The position numbers and the translations under genes were made by a program. DNA of 46,285 nt from Caldimicrobium sp964595655 (GTDB taxonomy: Bacteria; Desulfobacterota; Thermodesulfobacteria; Thermodesulfobacteriales; Thermodesulfobacteriaceae), in contig CAZQQV010000004.1 in NCBI GenBank assembly GCA_964595655.1, forward strand, positions 1 to 46,285. Reading direction: 5' to 3'. Below the pieces are notes generated by a model, which was given only the letters and a program-made list of their open reading frames with translations, did no database searches and was not told where the DNA came from. Of this stretch, positions 41,773 through 46,285 are shown piece after piece. Numbering within the stretch: position 1 is the stretch's first letter; every line of letters starts with the position of its first letter.

Positions 41773-42660
41773 TTACAGGGAGGCCCTAAAGGCGGATTCA
41801 AAGGAGGGATATTTAAAGGTAAAGCCCATTTCCATAAGCCTTTTAGGAATCACCCGGGCACTTGCCATAATAACCTCTGCAAGCTCCCCATAGAGAAGTT
41901 TTAAGGCAAATTTTGGCACAGGAAAAGGGGTTGGCCGTTTTAAAAGCTTTCCTATAATTTTTGTCATCTCAAGGTTTCTTATGGGGTTTGGTGCTGTAAT
42001 ATTGAAAATACCCCTTGCCTCCTTTTCGTAGAGAAAATCTAAGGCCCTAACGAGATCCTCCACATGAATCCAGGGAAACCACTGTCTCCCTGAGCCAAGC
42101 CTTCCTCCAAGGCCGAGCTTGAAAAAGGGAAGGATCACAGAGAGCATTCCTCCGCCCTTTCCAAGGACAATGCCAAATCTCCCCACAATTACCCTTGCCC
42201 CTTTGCTTTCTCCTTTCAGGGCCTCTTCTTCCCAGGCCTTGCAAAGCTCTGAAACCCACATCCTCCCCATAGGGCTTTCTTCGGTAAGCTCTGCCTCGCC
42301 TCCATCCCCGTAATAACCTACAGCACTTGCATTGAAAAGGACATTTCTCTCCGTTAAGGCCTCAACCACCCTTTGGGTGGAGAGAATCCGGGAGTCCCAG
42401 ATGCGTTTCTTGTATTCCTGAGTCCAGCGTTTAAAAATGGTCTCTCCTACAAGATTGATCACATAATCCATTTCAGGTATAAATTTTTGCCACTCCCCCA
42501 CTTTTAAAGCATCTCCCAGAACCACTTCAACCCCGGGTTTGAGTGTCTTTACTTTTGCTGGATTTCTCACAAGAAGAAAGACCCTAGCCCCTTTATTCAG
42601 GTAATATTCCGTAAGATATCCTCCAATAAAACCCGTTCCACCAAGAATGAAAACCTTCAT
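41773..42660 (-). CDS. SDR39U1-type epimerase family protein (TIGR01777/YfcH-like)
   Basis: An atypical short-chain dehydrogenase of 295 residues with an NAD(P)-binding GGTGFIGGYL at 7-16. SAVGYYGDGGEAELTEESP holds the catalytic-region Tyr. RFGIVLGKGGGML and WIHVEDLVRALDFLYE are typical of the TIGR01777 family. A C-terminal cap (about 245-295) is present. The substrate is unknown for the family; its recurrent link to cell division or envelope is not established. The ATG overlaps the ylxR stop as ATGA. Confidence 0.88.
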   Translation of the reverse strand: MKVFILGGTGFIGGYLTEYYLNKGARVFLLVRNPAKVKTLKPGVEVVLGDALKVGEWQKFIPEMDYVINLVGETIFKRWTQEYKKRIWDSRILSTQRVVEALTERNVLFNASAVGYYGDGGEAELTEESPMGRMWVSELCKAWEEEALKGESKGARVIVGRFGIVLGKGGGMLSVILPFFKLGLGGRLGSGRQWFPWIHVEDLVRALDFLYEKEARGIFNITAPNPIRNLEMTKIIGKLLKRPTPFPVPKFALKLLYGELAEVIMASARVIPKRLMEMGFTFKYPSFESAFRASL

Positions 42661-42884
42661 TTTTCTAAGAGCCTTAAGGCCTTTTTTAGTTTTTTCAAAA
42701 TCTTTGGCTCGCCCTTTTTAGGAAGACAGGATTTGCAAAGATAGGCCCCTCTTCCAGGAAGGCTTCCCTTTTCATCAAGGACGATTTCTGAATCTCTTGC
42801 CACAAATCTCACAAGCTCCCATTTTGGGGCTTTAGTTCTACAGGCAACACAGGTTCTCTCAGGAATATGACCCTTTTTTGGCAC
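42657..42884 (-). CDS. ylxR: YlxR-family (DUF448) RNA/nucleic-acid-binding protein
   Basis: 75 residues. The signature ERTCVACR (C12, C15) and GRGAYLCKSC (C50, C53) could form a zinc-ribbon-like site; many YlxR proteins keep only part of these cysteines. The family is almost always found after nusA and has been linked to RNA binding and transcription control. The start is a GTG overlapping the nusA TAG by one base (TAGTG). Confidence 0.9.
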   Translation of the reverse strand: MPKKGHIPERTCVACRTKAPKWELVRFVARDSEIVLDEKGSLPGRGAYLCKSCLPKKGEPKILKKLKKALRLLEK

Positions 42885-44116
42885 TAAAGGGCACTCTTTG
42901 CCTTCTCAAGAAGCTCCTTAACCTGTTCCACAGAAAGTCTTGTAAGCTGAGCAATTCTCTCGGGAGGAGTTTCAACCAAGGTTTTCAAATCCCTGATATC
43001 AGCCTCATAGAGATAACCTGCCACTTCATCAGATAGGCCTGTGACCTTAAGGAGTTTCAAAAATTCAGGGTCCTGTCTTCTCAAATATTGGGTTTCGCTT
43101 AGGATATCTATCCTCCAGCCAAGAAGTTTTGAGGCAAGACGCACATTTTCTCCCTTTCTTCCTATGGCAAGGGAGAGCTGGTCATCAGGAACGATAACTT
43201 CAAGGGTCTTTGAGGCTTCATCCACAATTACTTTGGTACATTCTGCAGGGGAGAGGGCATTATATACAAACTTAGCTGGATCAGGATCGTAAAGGATTAC
43301 ATCAATTTTCTCCCCCTTTATCTCTTGAAGCACTGCGGAAATTCTTGAACCTCTCACTCCCACACAGGCGCCAACAGGGTCAATATTGGGATCCGTTGAG
43401 GTAACTGCAATCTTTGTTCTTGAACCAGGCTCCCTTGCAATGGCAACTATTTTTACAAGGCCTTGCTGAATTTCAGGCACTTCTCTTTCAAAAAGCTTTT
43501 TTATAAAGGCTGGATGTGAGCGTGATACCACTATCTGAGGCTCTTTGTGTCTATAAACCTCTATAATAAGGGCCCTTACCCTCTCTCCCCTGTGATACCT
43601 CTCATTAGGGATCTGCTCCTCTTCAGGAAGAAGGGCTTCAGCCCTCCCTAAGTTTAAGATTACATCCCTTCTATTGAAACGATGAACATAACCTGTTACG
43701 ATCTCACCAAGCTTGTGTTTGTATTCATCATAAATAATTTGTTTTTCCGCAAGTCTCAATCTCTGGGAAAAGAGCTGTTTAACAATCTGGGCAGCAACTC
43801 TCCCTAAATCCTGAAGATTTACCTTTTCTCCAATCATATCTCCAATGCTCACATTGGGAGAAAGCGCTTTTGCTTCATCAATGGAGATTTCTTTAGCTGG
43901 ATCCATTACTTGATCAACAACCTCGCGAAAACGATAAATTTCAATTTCCCCTGTCTCATCATTATATTTAACTTCAATTCTGGCCGTATTTCCGAACTTT
44001 TTTTTGGCAGCTGTTTTTAACCCCTCAACAAGGGCTTCAACAACTATTTCTTTGGATAACCCCTTTTCTTTACTTAAGGCCTCAACTATCTTTTTTAGCT
44101 CCCTCTGGGTCTGCAT
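42884..44116 (-). CDS. nusA: Transcription termination/antitermination protein NusA
   Basis: An RNA-polymerase-associated elongation factor controlling pausing and termination. 410 residues: an N-terminal polymerase-binding domain (about 1-130), an S1 domain (about 137-200, GEIVTGYVHRFNRRDVILNLG), two KH domains (about 205-345, GACVGVRGSRISAVLQEI and DQLSLAIGRKGENVRLA), and a short helix-hairpin-helix tail (about 350-410). AAGGAGAG lies before the ATG. It follows rimP by 18 bases. Confidence 0.96.
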   Translation of the reverse strand: MQTQRELKKIVEALSKEKGLSKEIVVEALVEGLKTAAKKKFGNTARIEVKYNDETGEIEIYRFREVVDQVMDPAKEISIDEAKALSPNVSIGDMIGEKVNLQDLGRVAAQIVKQLFSQRLRLAEKQIIYDEYKHKLGEIVTGYVHRFNRRDVILNLGRAEALLPEEEQIPNERYHRGERVRALIIEVYRHKEPQIVVSRSHPAFIKKLFEREVPEIQQGLVKIVAIAREPGSRTKIAVTSTDPNIDPVGACVGVRGSRISAVLQEIKGEKIDVILYDPDPAKFVYNALSPAECTKVIVDEASKTLEVIVPDDQLSLAIGRKGENVRLASKLLGWRIDILSETQYLRRQDPEFLKLLKVTGLSDEVAGYLYEADIRDLKTLVETPPERIAQLTRLSVEQVKELLEKAKSAL

Positions 44117-44134
44117 CTTTATAACTCTCCTTGA

Positions 44135-44605
44135 TTAAAAATTTATTTCCGGTTGAAGGTTGGCTTTTTTTATTTCCGAAAAGGGAATTTCCCAGATCTT
44201 TCCCTCGGCCTCAACTCGAAGAATATCTCCCTCCATTCCCAGATTTATCCCAGTTATATTCCTCCTTCCTGAAATAGGATTTTTTAAAGTAATCTTCACC
44301 TTTTCTCCTCTGAATCTCTCAAAGTGCTCCTTGGTTTTTAAAGGCCTTTCAATCCCTGGGCTTGAAACCTCAAGATTATAGGAATGATGAATTAAATTTT
44401 CTTTATCCAATATTTTTCCGATGAGTTCACTGATTTTGGCACAATCTCCAATAGTGACCCCTCCTGGCTTATCAATATAAACTCTCAAAACCCAGCCAGA
44501 CCTTTCCCTTCTCCACTCAAGATCCACAATCTCTATCCCCTTTTTAAATACGGGAATTTCAATCAATTTCTTGATGGTTTCTTTAATATCCTCTTCCGGG
44601 CTCAT
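44135..44605 (-). CDS. rimP: Ribosome maturation factor RimP
   Basis: A 30S-subunit maturation factor of 156 residues. WVLRVYIDKPGGVTIGDCAKIS and YNLEVSSPGIERPLKTKEHFERFRG are split halves of the family signature, followed by the C-terminal SH3-like domain (GMEGDILRVEAEGKIWEIPFSEIKKANL). It is the first gene of a rimP-nusA-ylxR operon read from a promoter at 44647-44675. Confidence 0.95.
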   Translation of the reverse strand: MSPEEDIKETIKKLIEIPVFKKGIEIVDLEWRRERSGWVLRVYIDKPGGVTIGDCAKISELIGKILDKENLIHHSYNLEVSSPGIERPLKTKEHFERFRGEKVKITLKNPISGRRNITGINLGMEGDILRVEAEGKIWEIPFSEIKKANLQPEINF

Positions 44606-44646
44606 AATGTTTAGAAATTTTAGATATTCTAAAATTTAATGCTTTA

Positions 44647-44675
44647 ATTTTAACTTCATAAGCCCTTTCTGTCAA
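44647..44675 (-). promoter_or_regulatory. Promoter of the rimP-nusA operon
   Basis: On the minus strand a perfect TTGACA (44675-44670), a 17-base spacer and TAAAAT (44652-44647), about 40 bases before the rimP ATG at 44605. Confidence 0.75.
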
Positions 44676-44717
44676 CTTAAACTTTTCGCATTGCCTTTTG
44701 TTAATAACGATAACTGC

Positions 44718-44729
44718 AGGCTGAAGCCT
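44718..44729. repeat. Possible remnant of the palindromic repeat family
   Basis: AGGCT-GA-AGCCT, preceded by CTGC, matches the central GCAGGCTGAAGCC block of copies 1 and 2. Only this block is clear, so it may be chance. It lies between the divergent rimP and fmdB-like genes. Confidence 0.3.
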
Positions 44730-44802
44730 CTCTTTCTTGTAACCCAAAGTCTTTATCAGTTTAAGCCCTTGACCTCTCCCACCTACATCTTCACTTGAAA
44801 AG

Positions 44803-44831
44803 TTGAGAAAAATGGTTATTATTGTTATAAA
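44803..44831 (+). promoter_or_regulatory. Promoter of the fmdB-like gene
   Basis: TTGAGA (44803-44808), a 17-base spacer and TATAAA (44826-44831), about 31 bases before the ATG at 44863. Confidence 0.7.
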
Positions 44832-44862
44832 CAATTATAAATTTTTTGGGGAGGGTTGATTT

Positions 44863-45075
44863 ATGCCTATCTATGAATTTAGATGTGAGGACTGTGGAAA
44901 AATTTTTGAGACCCTTTGTTTTACCAAAGAGGATGAAAGAGAAGTAAAGTGCCCCTATTGTGGCTCAAAGAGGGTAAGAAAGGAATACTCAACTTTTGCC
45001 ACATCTTGGGGTAGAACCTTTGGCTTTGGAAGTAGCGGTTCTTGCGGTGGTGGAAGCGGCTTTGGCTTTGGTTGA
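44863..45075 (+). CDS. FmdB-family zinc-ribbon protein
   Basis: 70 residues. MPIYEFRCEDCGKIFE starts the FmdB/CxxC-CxxC-SSSS zinc ribbon, with C8/C11 and C30/C33 in CPYCGSKRV. The tail is Gly/Ser/Phe-rich and carries one more Cys. The family was named from the fmd formamidase cluster, where a regulatory role was proposed; its actual function is uncertain. It is transcribed alone, with GGGGAGGG upstream of the ATG and a terminator after it. Confidence 0.88.
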   Translation: MPIYEFRCEDCGKIFETLCFTKEDEREVKCPYCGSKRVRKEYSTFATSWGRTFGFGSSGSCGGGSGFGFG

Positions 45076-45083
45076 GCTTAGAG

Positions 45084-45114
45084 AATTAGGGGGAAGTTTC
45101 CCCCAAATTTTTAG
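45084..45114 (+). terminator. Terminator of the fmdB-like gene, overlapping the trpF 3' end
   Basis: GGGGGAA (45089-45095) pairs with TTCCCCC (45098-45104), extended by AATT (45084-45087) with AATT (45106-45109), then a T-run. The hairpin overlaps the last codons of the convergent trpF gene. Confidence 0.7.
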
Positions 45115-45721
45115 CCTCCTCTAACTTTTGAAAAAGTTTTTTAACCTTTTCGAAATCCTTTTTTCCAGGGCTTAATTCTAAACCTGATGAAAGATCAATC
45201 CCATAGGGTTTTACCCTTTCGATAGCCTCTTTCACATTTTCAGGTTTTAACCCCCCTGCTAAAAAAACTCTGTATCCTCTTTCAACCACCTCTTTGGCCA
45301 ATCTCCAGTTAAAGGTTTCCCCTGTTCCACCAGGCATACCCTCTTTATAGGTATCAAGAAGAAGAGCATGGGCTTTTTTCCAGGGTTCAAATTGTTCAAA
45401 ATTTATTTCATACTTAATCCTGAAGGCCTTTATTAACCTTTCAAAACCTATCTTTTCTCCAAGCCAAGGAGATTCCTCTCCGTGAAGCTGAATAAAATCA
45501 GCCCCAAGATCCAAAGCTTTCTTAATCTCATCAAGGGAAGGATTTACAAATACCACCACTTTTTTTGCCTTTTTTACAGATTTAAGCAAGTCTTTGAGCC
45601 TTTCTCCCACAAATCTTGGGGAAGGAGGATACATAATAAACCCAAAAAAATCCACAGGGAAATTCTCAATAAATTCAATGTCTTCTTCGGAAGTTATCCC
45701 GCAGATTTTTACTTTCACCAA
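45086..45721 (-). CDS. trpF: Phosphoribosylanthranilate isomerase TrpF
   Basis: The third committed step of tryptophan synthesis, a TIM barrel of about 210 residues. VKVKICGIT holds the catalytic Cys near residue 7. VDFFGFIMYPPSPRFV, DFIQLHGEE, the general-acid Asp in LLLDTY, LAGGLKPENV and GIDLSSGLE complete the family pattern. The start is non-ATG: TTG at 45721 or GTG at 45718, five to eight bases after the upstream gene's stop. No other trp genes are nearby. Confidence 0.93.
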   Translation of the reverse strand: MVKVKICGITSEEDIEFIENFPVDFFGFIMYPPSPRFVGERLKDLLKSVKKAKKVVVFVNPSLDEIKKALDLGADFIQLHGEESPWLGEKIGFERLIKAFRIKYEINFEQFEPWKKAHALLLDTYKEGMPGGTGETFNWRLAKEVVERGYRVFLAGGLKPENVKEAIERVKPYGIDLSSGLELSPGKKDFEKVKKLFQKLEEAKNLGETSP

Positions 45722-45726
45722 GTTTT

Positions 45727-46272
45727 TTAAAACTTCCTATCAAAATAAATGTTTTTCCCTTTTACACTCAAGGGGATACCAAGGATAATCTGACCTGGCA
45801 TAAGCCTCAATTTTTTTACTGCAACACCAATGGTATACATAACTCTATTATCAATACATAGGTCTTTAGCTTTAGAGACTGCAGAGCCAATGGCAATACC
45901 GAGATCAATTAGTCTCATTGCACAGACTGGGCCCTCATAGTCCATTTCTTTCCTTTCCTGTTTTACTATGGTATCACAGGTAAAACCGCAGCCTCCACAA
46001 TTAACCCCAACGGGCCTCTTAAAATCAAGGGAGATAAGTATTAAGGCCTCAGAATTGCGAAGATTCTCTGCATCCCTTTTAAAGAACTTAAAGGCCTCAC
46101 CCCGTTCAGCAATTTTTTCCATCTCCCTTGCAATTTTTTCCATCTCTTCCTTATCAGTAACCAGAGCAAGTATAAGATCATCCTGGCCCCTTGCTTTGGG
46201 AGCAGTTCTTGCAGCAACAAGAAGCTCTAAGGCAAGCTTTTCTAAAGCCTCTTTTTCAGGATTAATCTTCAT
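45727..46272 (-). CDS. DUF2148 ferredoxin-domain-containing protein
   Basis: 181 residues, with C92, C95 and C99 in NCGGCGFTC and a further C117 in GPVCAMRL, a set suited to binding an Fe-S cluster. AARTAPKARGQDDL near the N-terminus and LCIDNRVMYTIGVAVKKL later are typical of the DUF2148 family found in anaerobes. The function is unknown; an electron-transfer or redox role is inferred. The ATG at 46272 follows AGGAGGG and lies 13 bases from the window edge, so any operon partner upstream is not visible. Confidence 0.88.
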   Translation of the reverse strand: MKINPEKEALEKLALELLVAARTAPKARGQDDLILALVTDKEEMEKIAREMEKIAERGEAFKFFKRDAENLRNSEALILISLDFKRPVGVNCGGCGFTCDTIVKQERKEMDYEGPVCAMRLIDLGIAIGSAVSKAKDLCIDNRVMYTIGVAVKKLRLMPGQIILGIPLSVKGKNIYFDRKF

Positions 46273-46285
46273 TTCTTACCCTCCT

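Noticed and set aside
44583..44834. An 83-codon minus-strand ORF upstream of and overlapping rimP
   Set aside because: It runs across the rimP promoter at 44647-44675, overlaps the rimP start, has no recognisable domain and covers the repeat-like palindrome; it is treated as chance.
1..46285. A novel defence system, prophage, insertion sequence or CRISPR array
   Set aside because: I looked for nuclease, reverse transcriptase, toxin-antitoxin, integrase and transposase signatures and for regularly spaced repeats. None was seen; nearly all coding capacity is assigned to core functions.

Overview
The window looks like the chromosome of an anaerobic, probably thermophilic Gram-negative bacterium, and Thermodesulfobacteriota (Thermodesulfobacterium/Caldimicrobium-like) is my best guess. 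The evidence is indirect: low G+C, Lys/Glu-rich proteins, very short intergenic gaps, an outer-membrane beta-barrel protein, Mla lipid-transport genes, a DUF39 (HcyBio) homocysteine biosynthesis protein, an oxygen-sensitive-type IlvD and a double-length UvrA. No rRNA or tRNA gene is visible to settle the taxonomy. No phage, insertion sequence, CRISPR array or recognisable defence system was found; most genes are housekeeping.

Layout. 1-1326: 3' part of an outer-membrane beta-barrel gene (DUF3373-like). 1623-2414 (-): thiD. 2508-9517 (+): cca-type nucleotidyltransferase, trmN6-like methyltransferase, uvrB, rsmB, then argD with its own promoter. 9716-10510: a small exported Lys/Ala-rich protein and an HU gene, divergently transcribed from strong promoters. 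10528-13362 (-): a large exported protein with ChaN-like and PDZ domains. 13451-15016 (+): purQ and a divergent tatC.

14970-25966 (-) is a compact flagellar basal-body/export operon. In transcription order it reads: sigma54 activator, TPR protein, second sigma54 activator with a degenerate receiver, flgB, flgC, fliE, fliF, fliG, fliH, fliI, fliJ, motE-like. It starts at a near-perfect sigma70-type promoter that overlaps an inverted repeat. 26303-30521 (-): ilvD translationally coupled to mlaE-mlaF-mlaD. 30737-38526 (+): nfu, rpoZ, dnaJ, moaC, dksA-like and a 1742-residue tandem uvrA. 38618-40496 (+): a CBS-ACT protein followed by HcyBio. 40670-46272: slyD, then ispF, SDR39U1-like, ylxR, nusA and rimP (all -), fmdB-like (+), and trpF plus a DUF2148 ferredoxin-type protein (-).

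How they fit together: nucleotide-excision repair (uvrB and tandem uvrA), tRNA and rRNA modification, transcription elongation control (rimP-nusA-ylxR), motility, phospholipid trafficking, and Arg, Trp, branched-chain, purine, thiamine, isoprenoid, Moco and homocysteine biosynthesis suggest a free-living, largely prototrophic anaerobe. The items most worth a second look are the tandem UvrA, the ChaN chimera, the CBS-ACT/HcyBio pair, a family of dispersed palindromic repeats, a long hairpin between ispF and slyD, and the operator-like site at the head of the flagellar operon.
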